A stretch of DNA of 34,146 nt from Helicobacteraceae bacterium (GCA_031286325.1 JAITUT010000031.1:1-34146); one strand, 5' to 3'. Counted from the first letter of the stretch, positions 1-8,633 are shown. Notes: a model not told the origin generated them from the letters alone. Numbers and translations: made by a program.

Positions 1-314
1 TTCGCCACAAAAAAATCTTCGCGCGAGGAGTTAAACAAAATCACCATAAGTTCGCCGCGATAGTCGCTATCTACGGTGCCAGGGGTATTCAAAACCGTTA
101 CGCCGTGTTTGAGCGCGAGACTGCTGCGCGGGCGCACTTGCAGCTCAAAACCAATCGGCAGCGCGATCGCAAGCCCCGTTTTGACCAAGCCGCGCTCGCC
201 CGCGCGAATTTCTAAATCATCAATCGCGTGCAAGTCAAAACCTGCCGCCTGCTCGCTCTGATATTGCGGCAGGATCGCGTCTTCGCGCAGTTTTTTTACT
301 TTAATGTTAGTCAA
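1..314 (-). CDS. dut: dUTP diphosphatase, C-terminus beyond window edge
   Basis: Hydrolyses dUTP to dUMP and pyrophosphate, keeping uracil out of DNA and feeding dTMP synthesis; cytoplasmic homotrimer. The reverse strand encodes MTNIKVKKLREDAILPQYQS, then family motif 1 (AGFDLHA), motif 2 (RPRSSLALKHG) and motif 3 (GTVDSDYRGEL). The C-terminal part with the glycine-rich motif 5 lies outside the window. I chose the TTG start at 312-314 because AAGGAGA lies about 7 nt upstream and no ATG or GTG fits. The start overlaps the greA stop by 8 nt, so the two are probably translationally coupled. Identification is from conserved motifs and is secure; only the start codon is inferred. Confidence 0.93.
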   Translation of the reverse strand, partial: MTNIKVKKLREDAILPQYQSEQAAGFDLHAIDDLEIRAGERGLVKTGLAIALPIGFELQVRPRSSLALKHGVTVLNTPGTVDSDYRGELMVILFNSSREDFFVA

Positions 315-798
315 AGTCTATCTCCTTATATTCCACGCTTTTAATTTCGTATTCTTTAATGCCGCTTGGCAGATCGGCTACGATGTCCGCGCCGATCTCT
401 TTGCCCACGAGCGCGCGCGCCAGCGGCGATCCTATAGAGATCAAACCTTTCGCGGCGTCGCTTTCTACGCTGCCTACGATCGTATAGACGATCTCTTTGT
501 CGGTTTCAAGATCAATTAAAGTAACGGTGGAGCCGAAGCTAACGCGCTTGTGCGGCAGGGCGGAGGGGTCTATAACTTGCGCGCGCGCCACAAAGCCCTC
601 TAGTAACGCCACGCGCTTTTCAAGGTGATCTAAACGTTCTTTCGCGGCGTGGTACTCGGCGTTTTCTTTGAGATCGCCAAGCTGCGCGGCGATCTGGATA
701 TCGTGCGCCGCTTTCGCGCGCTCTACATTTTTGAGTTGCTCTAATTCTTTTGAGACGCGCTCGAAACCCTTTGGCGTCATAGGCTCTTTATCCAACAT
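307..798 (-). CDS. greA: Transcription elongation factor GreA
   Basis: Binds the RNA polymerase secondary channel and stimulates cleavage of backtracked transcripts. The 163-residue product has the usual family length. It has an N-terminal coiled coil whose acidic tip is carried by GDLKENAEYHAAKER, where the Asp and Glu residues act at the polymerase active site, and a C-terminal FKBP-like domain containing ISIGSPLARALVGKEIGD-type sequence (here ending in KEIGAD). The start is well placed: TAAGGAG lies a few bases upstream of ATG. It overlaps the downstream dut start, which suggests a two-gene unit. Confidence 0.97.
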   Translation of the reverse strand: MLDKEPMTPKGFERVSKELEQLKNVERAKAAHDIQIAAQLGDLKENAEYHAAKERLDHLEKRVALLEGFVARAQVIDPSALPHKRVSFGSTVTLIDLETDKEIVYTIVGSVESDAAKGLISIGSPLARALVGKEIGADIVADLPSGIKEYEIKSVEYKEIDFD

Positions 799-841
799 AA
801 TCCGCTCCTTAAAGGCGGATCATACACGCGCGAGGCTTAAC

Positions 842-1567
842 CTATCGCGCCGCTTCTTTGCGGCTTAAAGCCGATAGATAAACGCGATCGTCTTTGTGTT
901 CGGCGAGGAGCGTTTTCGCTTCGGGAACCAAATTCATCACAAGAGTTACATATTCTTTGTTGAACGGGCAGTAAATCGGCGCGATAAATTCCAAAAACGC
1001 GCGCTCGCTAAAAGCGCGTTTGCGCCAGCCTTTATACGGGTGGCGATCCAAAAAGAGCCAGAAACCCTCTATAAAATCCTCAGGCGATCCAAATCGGCAG
1101 TAGTAATCGTAGCCGTCGCTCGCGCCGTAATAGACTTTGCCCGCGAATTTGGAGAGCTCCGGGCGGTATTTAAGCCCGCCGAAGTTGTTGTGTTTGCGGG
1201 CGAGATCGGAGTTGCCGCGCCCGCTTTCAAGCAACATCATAGCCAAAGTTACGGCTTTTAATTGTTCAAATTCAATGGGGCTGTTCGCGTATGATTTCGC
1301 GAGGCGGATAAAAGAATTGTCATAAGAGGTTTTGGCGATCTTTGCTTCCTCTTTTTTGCTGTTGCGCGCGTTTTTGTTGCTCTTTGAGGCGGGGGTATGC
1401 ATGCGGATAAACTCGTCCGCGCCTTTGATGTGAAACCTCGCGCCGATCGTGATCGGCTCTTTAACCGTGCCGAATGGCTTGACCAAAATGTCGCGACTCA
1501 CAAACTCTTCGCCGTTCGCCGTTACCGCCGCTACCAATATGGTAGCCAGCGAGAGAAGTTTTAACAT
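842..1567 (-). CDS. Secreted glucosaminidase-domain (GH73/Bax-like) protein
   Basis: Probable peptidoglycan hydrolase of the mannosyl-glycoprotein endo-beta-N-acetylglucosaminidase fold shared by Bax and FlgJ C-domains. Residues 1-19 form a hydrophobic signal peptide ending near ANG-EE. A basic, Ser/Lys-rich linker (about 60-80) leads to the catalytic domain. This shows LAMMLLESGRGNSDLARKHN, with the presumed catalytic Glu in LESG, then NNFGGLKY, and a Tyr-rich C-terminal half with two Cys residues. It should act in the periplasm on cell-wall glycan. It lies 43 nt from greA on the same strand. Substrate and bond specificity are inferred from family only. There is no flagellar rod domain, so it is not a complete FlgJ. 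Confidence 0.82.
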   Translation of the reverse strand: MLKLLSLATILVAAVTANGEEFVSRDILVKPFGTVKEPITIGARFHIKGADEFIRMHTPASKSNKNARNSKKEEAKIAKTSYDNSFIRLAKSYANSPIEFEQLKAVTLAMMLLESGRGNSDLARKHNNFGGLKYRPELSKFAGKVYYGASDGYDYYCRFGSPEDFIEGFWLFLDRHPYKGWRKRAFSERAFLEFIAPIYCPFNKEYVTLVMNLVPEAKTLLAEHKDDRVYLSALSRKEAAR

Positions 1568-1644
1568 CTTTTATCCTACGCGCGATGTGCGCTGAACGCA
1601 GGAATAAACAAGCAATTTTTATGCCAAATTGCGGGAAATGAAGA

Positions 1645-1662
1645 GCTCCCCAAAAGGGGAGC
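1645..1662 (-). terminator. Terminator hairpin after the PPIase gene
   Basis: A perfect 7-bp stem, GCTCCCC / GGGGAGC, has an AAAA loop on the plus strand. It lies 12 nt beyond the stop of the leftward peptidyl-prolyl isomerase gene. On the minus strand it is followed by a moderately T-rich run (TCTTCATTT), so it would work as a weak intrinsic terminator for that gene. Confidence 0.6.
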
Positions 1663-1673
1663 AAAACAGGGAG

Positions 1674-2480
1674 TTATTTGGTGATTTTCGCTTTGTCTTT
1701 GATGTCTTTGAGCTCTTTTTCCATTAGCTTTTCAAATTTTTGCGCCTTGACATTTTGTTTAAGTTGCTCGGCGACATCGGCGTAGGGTACTAAACCGGCT
1801 TTTTTGCTATCCACAACATATATAATGTGGTAGCCAAAGTCGCTTTTAATGGGTTTTTTGCTCACTTCGCCGACTTTTTGGCTGAAAGCCGCTTGCGAAA
1901 ACTCTTTTACCATATCCTTTTCCGTAAAGTAGCCCAGATCGCCGCCTCTAACCGCGCTGCCCGCGTCTTTGGATTTTTCTTTGGCGAGTTTCTCAAACTC
2001 ATCTTCCAAATCCTTACCCTTTTTCTTGGAAAGCGCGTCTATAATTGACTTCGCGTCTCCCTCTTTTTCTACCAAAATGTGGCGCGCGCGCACTTGGGCG
2101 GGCTGGCTAAATTTGTCTTTGCTCTCCTCGTAGAGCTTCTTCGTCTCGGCTTCGCTCGCCGTGATCGCGTCGAATTTCTCGCGGATATAGAAATCGGTGG
2201 CGATCTGCTCGCTCACAATAGCGAGAGCTCTCTTGTAATCTTCCTTTTTCTCTACGCCCGCTTTTTTAGCCGCTTGCGACACAAGTTTGCGTTCTATTAC
2301 CTGATCGAGAAGCTGCTCTTGCTGTTCTTTGGACAGTTTGTCATAAGACGCGCCCTGTTGCTTCAAAATGACATTGATATCTTCGCTGTCTATTTTTTCG
2401 CCATTGACCGTAGCCAACGTAGCCGCGTTCGCCGCCATTGCTAGCGCCGCGATGAGCGCCGCTCTTGCCAAATTTTTCAT
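1674..2480 (-). CDS. Periplasmic peptidyl-prolyl isomerase, parvulin type (PEB4/SurA-like)
   Basis: Periplasmic chaperone and prolyl isomerase that assists folding of outer-membrane proteins. The 268-residue product has a signal peptide (MKNLARAALIAALAMAANA), an N-terminal SurA-like helical chaperone region, and a parvulin domain from about residue 135. The parvulin domain is marked by ARHILVEKEGDA, RGGDLGYF and SDFGYHIIYV. The layout matches the Campylobacter PEB4/Cj0596 family. The reading frame is open 29 codons further upstream, but I place the start at the ATG at 2478-2480. It is preceded by AAAAGGAGCGGGT, and the signal peptide begins directly there. It stands alone between a hairpin on the 3' side and the cytochrome gene. 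Confidence 0.92.
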   Translation of the reverse strand: MKNLARAALIAALAMAANAATLATVNGEKIDSEDINVILKQQGASYDKLSKEQQEQLLDQVIERKLVSQAAKKAGVEKKEDYKRALAIVSEQIATDFYIREKFDAITASEAETKKLYEESKDKFSQPAQVRARHILVEKEGDAKSIIDALSKKKGKDLEDEFEKLAKEKSKDAGSAVRGGDLGYFTEKDMVKEFSQAAFSQKVGEVSKKPIKSDFGYHIIYVVDSKKAGLVPYADVAEQLKQNVKAQKFEKLMEKELKDIKDKAKITK

Positions 2481-2575
2481 ACCCGCTCCTTTTGCGTCTA
2501 GAATTAAGCGGAGGATTGTAGCGAAATTAAGTTTGAGGGTTTGCCCCGCGATCAAGACGCGGAGCAATATGGCTT

Positions 2576-3148
2576 TTAGAGGGATTTAATGTATTTAGCC
2601 ACAGAATACATATCGCCTTCGCTGAGCGTTTTGGCGTTGCCGGACATTAAAGCGCCGACCTGATAGACATTGCGCGAACCCGCTTTGTAGTCTTTGAGCG
2701 CCTGCACGATCTCTTTTTCAGCCATTTCCCTAGGCGGTTTTACCTTGTTTAGGTAAACCTTTTCCGCTTTTGGTCCGTGGCAAACTACGCAGGTTTTGAA
2801 TACAACTTCGCCGTCTCTGCCAGGGGGAACATCGGCGGGTTTTTCCGCAACCGCCAAGTTCTCTTTCGCGGTTTTTGCCGTTTTTTCAGCTTTTTCCACC
2901 GCTTTTGTCGTTTTTTCAGCCGCTTTGTCAGCCGCTTTTTCAACTTTTGCCGCTGTTTCGGGCGCGTTTTCTTTCACGACTTTTGCCACTTGTTCAGCTT
3001 TTTCCACCGCTTTCTGCGCGGGCGTTTGCTTTGTCTCTGTCGTCGCCGGCGTTTGCTTTGCGTTTGTCGTAGACGCGGGCGTATCCGCGCCGCACGCCGT
3101 TACAAAAGTCGCCGCGCAGACTGCGAGAGCCAGAAGAACTTTTCTCAT
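2576..3148 (-). CDS. Lipid-anchored monohaem class I cytochrome c with Lys/Ala-rich linker
   Basis: Likely electron carrier tethered to a membrane on the periplasmic side. The 190-residue product starts with a lipoprotein signal whose lipobox VTAC puts the acylated Cys at residue 19. A Thr/Lys/Ala-rich segment of about 85 residues follows, with repeated AEKxxK/AAEK units likely to form a helix. The haem domain has CVVCH at 120-124 and a probable distal Met in GALMSG (Met168). The AxKYIKSL ending is typical of c553-type domains. The ATG at 3146-3148 has AGGAGG just upstream; an ATG 11 codons earlier has no such site. The linker would let the haem domain reach partners at a distance; this is inference. 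The partner (oxidase or peroxidase) is unknown. Confidence 0.87.
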   Translation of the reverse strand: MRKVLLALAVCAATFVTACGADTPASTTNAKQTPATTETKQTPAQKAVEKAEQVAKVVKENAPETAAKVEKAADKAAEKTTKAVEKAEKTAKTAKENLAVAEKPADVPPGRDGEVVFKTCVVCHGPKAEKVYLNKVKPPREMAEKEIVQALKDYKAGSRNVYQVGALMSGNAKTLSEGDMYSVAKYIKSL

Positions 3149-3180
3149 AAGGAACCTCCTACCTGTTAAAATGTGGCGCA

Positions 3181-3186
3181 ATTATA
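3181..3186 (-). promoter_or_regulatory. Probable -10 element for the cytochrome c gene
   Basis: TATAAT on the minus strand, about 33 nt upstream of the cytochrome start. No good -35 box is visible, which is normal for Campylobacterota sigma-70 promoters. Confidence 0.45.
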
Positions 3187-3311
3187 GCCGAAGTCTTACT
3201 GCGTTTTAGAGCTTCCCTGCGGCTACGGCAGTAGTTTAGCATATTAAGAATATAAATTGGTTTGACTTAAATCAGATTTTTGCGAAAATATCGTAAATTA
3301 AAGGGGTCAAG

Positions 3312-3830
3312 ATGCCTAATAAAGCGTTATTTTTGGATAGAGACGGCGTGATTAACGAGGATTTTGGCTATGTTTGGGCGCGCGAAAACTTCTTTTTTAA
3401 GAAAGGGATTTTCGAGGTTTTGGAGGCGGCGCGCGATCTGGGGTATAAAATTATAGTCGTTACGAATCAATCTGGAATAGGGCGCGGAATGTATAGCGAA
3501 AACGATGTCAAAACCTTGACGCGCTGGTTTTTGTCGGTTTTGGCTAAGCGTGGTATCGCGATCGCGGCGGTCTATTATTGCCCGCACGCGCCTAGCGAAA
3601 ATTGCGAGTGCCGCAAGCCTAAAAGCGGAATGTTTGAGGATGCGATCAAGGCGTTTTGTTTAGACCCCGCGAAATCTGTGATGATTGGCGATAAAGAGAG
3701 CGATATAGAAGCCGCGCTGGGCGCTGGAGTGGGCAAAACGATCTTGCTCAAAAGCAAGTACTATCCATCGCCTAATACGAAAGCGAATTGCAGGATCAAG
3801 AAACTTCGCGAGGCTGTTAAGTTGTTGTAA
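3312..3830 (+). CDS. gmhB: D-glycero-D-manno-heptose 1,7-bisphosphate 7-phosphatase
   Basis: HAD-superfamily phosphatase of ADP-heptose synthesis, supplying LPS/LOS inner-core or capsule heptose. The 172-residue protein has the nucleophile motif FLDRDGVIN at residues 7-15 (DxD), motif II VVTNQSGIGRG, and the family zinc-binding loop CPHAPSENCECRKP, whose Cys/His pattern separates GmhB from histidinol phosphatase. HAD motif IV is MIGDKESDIEAA. AAAGGGGTC precedes the ATG. It is divergently transcribed from the cytochrome gene, and no other heptose genes are in the window. Identification is secure at family level; anomer specificity (alpha or beta) cannot be read from sequence by eye. Confidence 0.92.
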   Translation: MPNKALFLDRDGVINEDFGYVWARENFFFKKGIFEVLEAARDLGYKIIVVTNQSGIGRGMYSENDVKTLTRWFLSVLAKRGIAIAAVYYCPHAPSENCECRKPKSGMFEDAIKAFCLDPAKSVMIGDKESDIEAALGAGVGKTILLKSKYYPSPNTKANCRIKKLREAVKLL

Positions 3831-3944
3831 AGGATCGCGAAATCGCGCTTTAGCTAAAAATCCGCGTGAAAATCCGCAAATTCAAGGAGCGCGAAATTAA
3901 GCGGCGATTTAGCCGCGATCGGTCGGCGATCTAACTGTGATCGG

Positions 3945-4074
3945 TAAAAGAGCGGGTTAAGCGAAGCGGCGCAAATTCTCGCGACCCTGCTTCGGTCGTT
4001 AATTTTCAAGGAACATAGCGATTTATTATCTTTGTTTATTCGCTATTTTCCGCAATTTGCAACCCGCTCTTTTA
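3945..4074. repeat. Long-range inverted repeat in the gmhB-TPR gap
   Basis: Perfect 14-nt arms TAAAAGAGCGGGTT (3945-3958) and AACCCGCTCTTTTA (4061-4074) flank about 100 nt. A second pair lies inside (GCAAATT near 3972 with AATTTGC near 4054-4060), and a third nearer the centre (AGCGA with TCGCT). RNA across it could fold into one long branched hairpin. It sits in an otherwise gene-free 264-nt gap between convergent genes. It could be a bidirectional terminator, a small RNA or a short non-autonomous element; the sequence does not decide. Confidence 0.5.
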
Positions 4075-4094
4075 TCCTTTTAATTTTTTACTTT

Positions 4095-4652
4095 TTACTT
4101 TCGCAAAAGATTTTTATCTTTCATTAGATAGAACAATATGCAATCGTAAAGATCGCACGCTTTTCTAGCGTCTTTGCTTGCATTATTATAATCGCCTAAC
4201 CTGTAGTAAACTAATCCGCGACCCTCGTAAGCGTTTCCATAATTCGGGTCAATCTTAATCGCTTTTGTGAAATCCGCAATCGCTTTATTATAATCTCCTA
4301 AATGACGGTAAGCCTTTCCGCGACCATTATAAGCTTCCGCAAAATTCTGGTTAATCTTAATCGCTTTTGTGAAATCCGCAATCGCTTTATTATAGTCATC
4401 TAACTCATAGTAAGCGTCTCCGCGACTACTATAAGCTCCCGCAAAATTTGGGTCAATTTTAATCGCTTTTGTAAACTCACTTACGGCTGTCTGGAAATCT
4501 CCAGCTTCAAGAGCCTTGTTTCCACTATCAATGAAAGTATCAAAGTTATTGTTCGCGCCGCAAACGTTACTGAAAAGCAATACGGTGATTGCGATTAAAA
4601 AAGCGAACTTTCTCGCGGTTAAAAAGAAACGGCGGCTAGGCGTGCTGTGCAT
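4095..4652 (-). CDS. Exported TPR-repeat protein
   Basis: A 185-residue protein with a basic N-terminus (MHSTPSRRFF), one hydrophobic signal or anchor segment (about 13-33), then four 34-residue tetratricopeptide repeats. Each repeat is of the type DYNKAIADFTKAIKIxPNxx. TPR arrays mediate protein-protein contacts, so this is probably a periplasmic or membrane-anchored scaffold; no catalytic motif is visible. AAGGAGATCATA precedes the ATG. The gene is richer in AT than the neighbouring genes. Two adjacent repeats are nearly identical at DNA level, a sign of recent repeat expansion. The first residues resemble those of the pentamer-repeat ORF at 28039-28191, suggesting a family of such proteins in this genome. 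Confidence 0.8.
   Translation of the reverse strand: MHSTPSRRFFLTARKFAFLIAITVLLFSNVCGANNNFDTFIDSGNKALEAGDFQTAVSEFTKAIKIDPNFAGAYSSRGDAYYELDDYNKAIADFTKAIKINQNFAEAYNGRGKAYRHLGDYNKAIADFTKAIKIDPNYGNAYEGRGLVYYRLGDYNNASKDARKACDLYDCILFYLMKDKNLLRK
4251..4394 (-). repeat. Direct repeats inside the TPR gene
   Basis: Forty-two nucleotides are identical between 4251-4292 and 4353-4394, exactly 102 nt (34 codons) apart. This equals one TPR unit and points to recent in-frame duplication. Confidence 0.8.
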
Positions 4653-4758
4653 TATGATCTCCTTAATAAAGACTATATGAAATTTTACAAAACCAAAGCT
4701 TAAGCAAGTTCGCGAAACTAGACAAATTCGCGCCTAAGTTAGGAAGTAAAGAATCGGT

Positions 4759-4764
4759 TATAAT
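4759..4764 (+). promoter_or_regulatory. Probable -10 element for the DUF2156 gene
   Basis: A perfect TATAAT ends 20 nt before the ATG at 4785. Because only 27 nt separate the DUF2156 gene from nuoA, this may also be a promoter for the nuo operon. Confidence 0.5.
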
Positions 4765-4784
4765 CCATCTTTTTTAAGGCAATT

Positions 4785-5702
4785 ATGGACTTCGGGGGAA
4801 TTATGGAGTTTGAAGAGTTAAACTTTAAACATCAAAAACTATTTGACGCCGCGCTTAAAATTGGGGAGCATTACTCGGCGGACGCGCTCTTTTCCAACCT
4901 CTATCTCTGGCGTTTCGCGCGAAAAATTGAGATCGCTAGCGACCCTGATTTTATTTTCGTAAAGCAAACGTCAAAAGAGGCGGGGAAGTATTTTCTCGCG
5001 CCGATCGCGCTTAACGCGAACGCCGATCTGAAAAACGCCCTTGAAATTCTGAAAAATTACGCTGGTAAAGCGGGATTTCGCTTGGTTTTCCGCGCCGTAA
5101 CCGCAACGCAAAAAGAGGCGATCCAAAACGCCCTTTCGCAAGAATTTGAGTTTGAGTTTGACCGCGATCATAGCGATTATATTTATTCTGTTTCAGATTT
5201 GATTAATCTGAAAGGCCGCGTTTATCACGGCAAAAAAAATTTCGTAAATCGCTTCGCTATGCTCTACGGCGAGAATTACGAGCGAATTTCCGCCGCGAAT
5301 TTAGCCGAAGCCGCGAAGTTCGCGGAGGAGTGGTTTAAGCGATCGCCGTACGGCTCAAACGAGGAAAAACTAGGGATTTTAGCGGTTTTGGCGGAGTTCG
5401 AGCGTTTTAATTTGCGAGGCGGGCTTTTACGCGCGCAAAACGAGATCGCCGCGATCACGATTAGCGAAAAACTTTCTAAGGATCGCGCGGTGATCCATAT
5501 AGAAAAGGCGAACGCCGAATTTCAGGGCGCGTATCAGGCGATCAATTACGCGCACCTCGCGAACGAATACGCCGATTTCGCGAGCGTAAATCGCGAGGAA
5601 GATTTAGGAATTGAGGGGTTGCGCAAGGCAAAACTCTCATATCACCCCGCGCAAATTCTAGAAAAATTCACGGCGCGACAAAATAAAGATAATCTTTGTT
5701 AA
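4785..5702 (+). CDS. DUF2156 protein (phosphatidylglycerol lysyltransferase C-domain-like)
   Basis: A 305-residue cytoplasmic protein of the DUF2156 family, whose fold is a tandem GNAT domain like the catalytic part of aminoacyl-phosphatidylglycerol synthases. Family-typical features are SDALFSNLYLWR-like sequence near residue 35 (here SADALFSNLYLWR), DLINLKGRVYHGKKNFVNRF (about 138-157), and the C-terminal block NREEDLGIEGLRKAKLSYHP. It lacks the N-terminal membrane flippase domain of MprF, so the substrate is unknown. Two starts are possible: ATG 4785 (AAGG upstream) and ATG 4803 (GGGGG upstream). The second gives a family-like MEFEELNF N-terminus. It ends 27 nt before nuoA and is probably cotranscribed with it. 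Confidence 0.8.
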   Translation: MDFGGIMEFEELNFKHQKLFDAALKIGEHYSADALFSNLYLWRFARKIEIASDPDFIFVKQTSKEAGKYFLAPIALNANADLKNALEILKNYAGKAGFRLVFRAVTATQKEAIQNALSQEFEFEFDRDHSDYIYSVSDLINLKGRVYHGKKNFVNRFAMLYGENYERISAANLAEAAKFAEEWFKRSPYGSNEEKLGILAVLAEFERFNLRGGLLRAQNEIAAITISEKLSKDRAVIHIEKANAEFQGAYQAINYAHLANEYADFASVNREEDLGIEGLRKAKLSYHPAQILEKFTARQNKDNLC

Positions 5703-5729
5703 AGTTAGCCAAAATGAAAAGGGGTTAGA

Positions 5730-6116
5730 ATGGCTTCCTACTTCGGCGCGTTTTTTTTGTTGCTTTTGACGTTCGGCGCATTCACGGCGACTGTCGCGCT
5801 CTCGGCGTGGCTCTTTAATACGAGATCGCTTAGAAACGATCTCAAACTCAAGCTTTCGGTCTATGAGTGCGGTCCGGAAACCTCGTTGCAGCCGAACCGC
5901 ATTAGTTTGCAGTTCTACCTTTACGCGCTCTTATTCATTTTGTTTGATGTGGAGATTATCTTTATGTTCCCGTGGGCGGTAGCGTTTAAGGATTTATCTT
6001 CAAGCGGCGAGGGGGCGGCGGCGTTCTGGGGAATGATTATCTTTTTGGGAATACTTGCGATCGGATTCATCTACGAGTGGAAAAAAGGAGCGTTAAATTG
6101 GCACAACATCAAGTAA
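5730..6116 (+). CDS. nuoA: NADH-quinone oxidoreductase subunit A
   Basis: Small membrane subunit of complex I beside the quinone channel, with three membrane helices. The 128-residue product has the conserved [20 protein letters not shown] segment and the following [13 protein letters not shown] helix with its Asp/Glu pair. AAAAGGGG precedes the ATG. It is the first gene of the nuo operon and overlaps nuoB by 19 nt. Confidence 0.97.
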   Translation: MASYFGAFFLLLLTFGAFTATVALSAWLFNTRSLRNDLKLKLSVYECGPETSLQPNRISLQFYLYALLFILFDVEIIFMFPWAVAFKDLSSSGEGAAAFWGMIIFLGILAIGFIYEWKKGALNWHNIK

Positions 6117-6607
6117 ATTACGCGGCTTCGGCGGGGCTGCCTGTGGCGCTTACAATGGCGGATACTTTGGTAAATTGGGGGCGATCAAACTCGCTTTGGT
6201 ATCTCACATACGGGCTTGCGTGTTGCGCGATTGAGATGATGGCGGTCGGCGGCGGGCGCTTTGACTTTGACAGGCTGGGCACGATCTTTCGCGCTTCGCC
6301 GCGCCAAGCGGAGGTAATGTGCGTGGCGGGTACCGTGAGCAAAAAGCACGCGCCGTTCCTGCGCCGCCTTTATGAGCAAATGGCGGAGCCTAAGTGGGTA
6401 ATATCAATGGGCAGTTGCGCCAACACAGGCGGGCTTTTTAACACCTATTCAACGGTGCAAGGCGTGGATCGCATAATTCCTGTGGATATTTATCTGCCCG
6501 GTTGCGCGCCCCGCCCCGACACATTGATTTACGCAGGAATGATGCTCCAGCGCAAAATCCGCTCCGAGAAGATGGATCGCCGCGTTAGCGCGAAAAGGTT
6601 TGTCTGA
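6098..6607 (+). CDS. nuoB: NADH-quinone oxidoreductase subunit B
   Basis: Hydrophilic connecting subunit carrying cluster N2, which passes electrons to quinone. Visible ligands are the adjacent Cys pair in [11 protein letters not shown], the Cys in MGSCANTGG, and the Cys in [11 protein letters not shown] start it at TTG 6098-6100. GGAG lies 7 nt upstream, and the resulting [15 protein letters not shown] matches the N-terminus expected of Campylobacterota NuoB; an upstream in-frame ATG at 6077 would add seven residues inside nuoA. Length is 169 residues. The stop overlaps the nuoC start (TGATG). Confidence 0.95.
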   Translation: MAQHQVNYAASAGLPVALTMADTLVNWGRSNSLWYLTYGLACCAIEMMAVGGGRFDFDRLGTIFRASPRQAEVMCVAGTVSKKHAPFLRRLYEQMAEPKWVISMGSCANTGGLFNTYSTVQGVDRIIPVDIYLPGCAPRPDTLIYAGMMLQRKIRSEKMDRRVSAKRFV

Positions 6608-7398
6608 TGTATAGAAAATACACCCCCAAAGGCGATGTGCAGAAAAAGTCCTATCACACCGATCGCTTCTACGCGCCGAAAGAGATCGTAAAAGAGGCGA
6701 TTGAAGATTCGGCAGTGAAAGCCGACATTGACGCCTTGACGGCAAAAACGGGCGTGGAGAAATCTTTCTTTATGCGCGGCGAGGCGATCGTCTATGTGGC
6801 GTCGGAGAAGGTCAAAGAAGCCCTGCGCTTTTTGCAATCTTGCGGCTGGACGCAACTAATGGAGATGAGCGCGGTAGATTACCTCGCGGAGCGCGGCGAA
6901 TTTGAGCTTTTTTACGAGCTTCTTAGCGTGGAGAAAAACCGCCGTATGCGCCTTAAAACGATCGTGAGAGACGGCGAGGCGATCGAGAGCGTAGCCGATC
7001 TGTGGCGATCGGCTAATTGGTCGGAGCGCGAGTGTTACGATATGTTTGGTATTATTTTTAACAACCACCCGCATTTGCGCAGGATTTTAATGCCCGACGA
7101 TTGGGTTGGCTTTCCGCTCCGCAGAAGTTATCCGTTGCAGGGCGACGAGCACGCGCGGTGGTATGAGGTGGATAAAATTTTCGGCAAAGAGTTTCGCGAC
7201 AAAATCGGTCCTGAAAACCGCGATCCCGCGCGCGTAGATCGCGACGATACGATCAACTTCGCGCGGCTTGGCTACGAGGTGAAATCAGGCGAGCCGCCCA
7301 AAGACGAGCCCACGCCGATCACATACCTTGAAAAGCCCTCTATTCTCTACTCGGACTTTGACCCGAAAAAGCAAAAAGTGCTGGATAAAAGGAAGTAA
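6607..7398 (+). CDS. nuoC: NADH-quinone oxidoreductase subunit C
   Basis: The 30-kDa peripheral-arm subunit that packs against NuoD. The 263-residue protein has a long N-terminal extension before the core fold, the family signature [16 protein letters not shown], and [19 protein letters not shown] charged C-terminal tail of about 70 residues follows. It is a separate polypeptide, not fused to NuoD as in E. coli. The start overlaps the nuoB stop by one base. Confidence 0.95.
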   Translation: MYRKYTPKGDVQKKSYHTDRFYAPKEIVKEAIEDSAVKADIDALTAKTGVEKSFFMRGEAIVYVASEKVKEALRFLQSCGWTQLMEMSAVDYLAERGEFELFYELLSVEKNRRMRLKTIVRDGEAIESVADLWRSANWSERECYDMFGIIFNNHPHLRRILMPDDWVGFPLRRSYPLQGDEHARWYEVDKIFGKEFRDKIGPENRDPARVDRDDTINFARLGYEVKSGEPPKDEPTPITYLEKPSILYSDFDPKKQKVLDKRK

Positions 7399-7399
7399 A

Positions 7400-8629
7400 A
7401 TGAGGCAATTTCCGAACAGATTAGAGCCGTTTTACGAGAACATCGCCTTTGATCGCGACGACAACACAATGATCTTGAATTTCGGTCCGCAGCACCCCAG
7501 CGCGCACGGGCAGTTAAATTTGATTTTAGAGTTGCGCGGCGAGGAGATCATTAAATCGCGCCCGAATATTGGCTTCTTGCACCGCGGCGTAGAGAAAATG
7601 GCGGAAAATATGATCTACAACGAGTTCTTGCCCGTAACCGATCGTATTGATTACATTAACGCCACGTCAAACAACTACGGCTTTGCTTTGGCGGTTGAAA
7701 AGCTGCTGGGCATTGAGGCGCCGCGCCGCGCGCAAGCGATCAGAATGGTTTTGTTGGAGTTAAGCCGCATTACGAGCCATTTGTTATTCCTCGCGACCCA
7801 CGCCCTTGACGTCGGCGCGATGAGTATGTTTCTCTACCCTTTCCGCGATCGCGAATACGCGCTTGATTTGTTTGAGGAGTATTGCGGGGCGAGATTTACG
7901 CACAATTCGATCAGAATCGGCGGCGTCCCTCTTGACTTCACGGAGGATTGGATCAAGCAGTGCCTCGCGTATGTGGAGAGCTTGCCGAAAGAAATTGAGA
8001 TGTATGACGCGCTCCTCAAAGAGAACCGCATTTGGCGTATGCGCCTTGAGGGGATCGGCTTGGTGAGCAAAGAGCTGGCGATGAGCTGGGGTTTAAGCGG
8101 CGTGCTCTTGCGCGGCAGCGGCGCGCAATGGGATTTGCGCAAAGAGCAACCATACTGCCTCTACAACGAAGTTGATTTTGAGGTGCCGTTCGCTACGGAG
8201 GGCGACTGTTACGCGCGTTACCGCCTCTATATTGAGGAGATGTGGCAGTCGATTAGCATCATTAAGCAAGCTCTGAAAATTTACGAGGATACCCCGCCCG
8301 AAATTATGGCGCGCGCCCCCGAATACATCAGCGCGCCCAAAGAGCAATTGATGACGCAAAATTACTCGTTAATGCAGCATTTTGCGCTCATTACGCAAGG
8401 AATGCGCCCGCCCAAAGGCGAAATTTATGTCGCCACCGAATCGCCCAAAGGCGAGCTGGGCTTTTACATTACGAGCGACGGAAGTCCGTATCCGCGCCGC
8501 GTGAAAGTGCGGGGACCTAGCTTTTTTCATTGCGGGCTTTTGGAGGATTTGTTGGTAGGACACCAGTTGGCGGACGCGGTGGCGATCATCGGCAACACGA
8601 ACATAATTTTCGGCGAGATAGATAGGTGA
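7400..8629 (+). CDS. nuoD: NADH-quinone oxidoreductase subunit D
   Basis: The 49-kDa subunit, related to [NiFe]-hydrogenase large subunits, that forms the quinone pocket with NuoB. Core motifs are [12 protein letters not shown] near the N-terminus, [12 protein letters not shown], and the C-terminal [19 protein letters not shown] ending GEIDR. The ATG at 7400 follows AAGGAAGTAAA and lies 1 nt after the nuoC stop. The frame is open further upstream but only as a shadow of nuoC. Length is 409 residues, normal for an unfused NuoD. Confidence 0.97.
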   Translation: MRQFPNRLEPFYENIAFDRDDNTMILNFGPQHPSAHGQLNLILELRGEEIIKSRPNIGFLHRGVEKMAENMIYNEFLPVTDRIDYINATSNNYGFALAVEKLLGIEAPRRAQAIRMVLLELSRITSHLLFLATHALDVGAMSMFLYPFRDREYALDLFEEYCGARFTHNSIRIGGVPLDFTEDWIKQCLAYVESLPKEIEMYDALLKENRIWRMRLEGIGLVSKELAMSWGLSGVLLRGSGAQWDLRKEQPYCLYNEVDFEVPFATEGDCYARYRLYIEEMWQSISIIKQALKIYEDTPPEIMARAPEYISAPKEQLMTQNYSLMQHFALITQGMRPPKGEIYVATESPKGELGFYITSDGSPYPRRVKVRGPSFFHCGLLEDLLVGHQLADAVAIIGNTNIIFGEIDR

Positions 8630-8633
8630 GGCT

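Noticed and set aside
2777-3209. Long plus-strand frames rich in Phe, Ser and Ala opposite the cytochrome gene
   Set aside because: They are antisense images of the Lys/Ala-rich tether, lack ribosome sites, and the minus strand has a clear signal peptide and haem motif.
7328-7399. Upstream extension of nuoD into nuoC
   Set aside because: The extra 24 residues are out-of-frame nuoC sequence; the ATG at 7400 has a good ribosome site and the family N-terminus.
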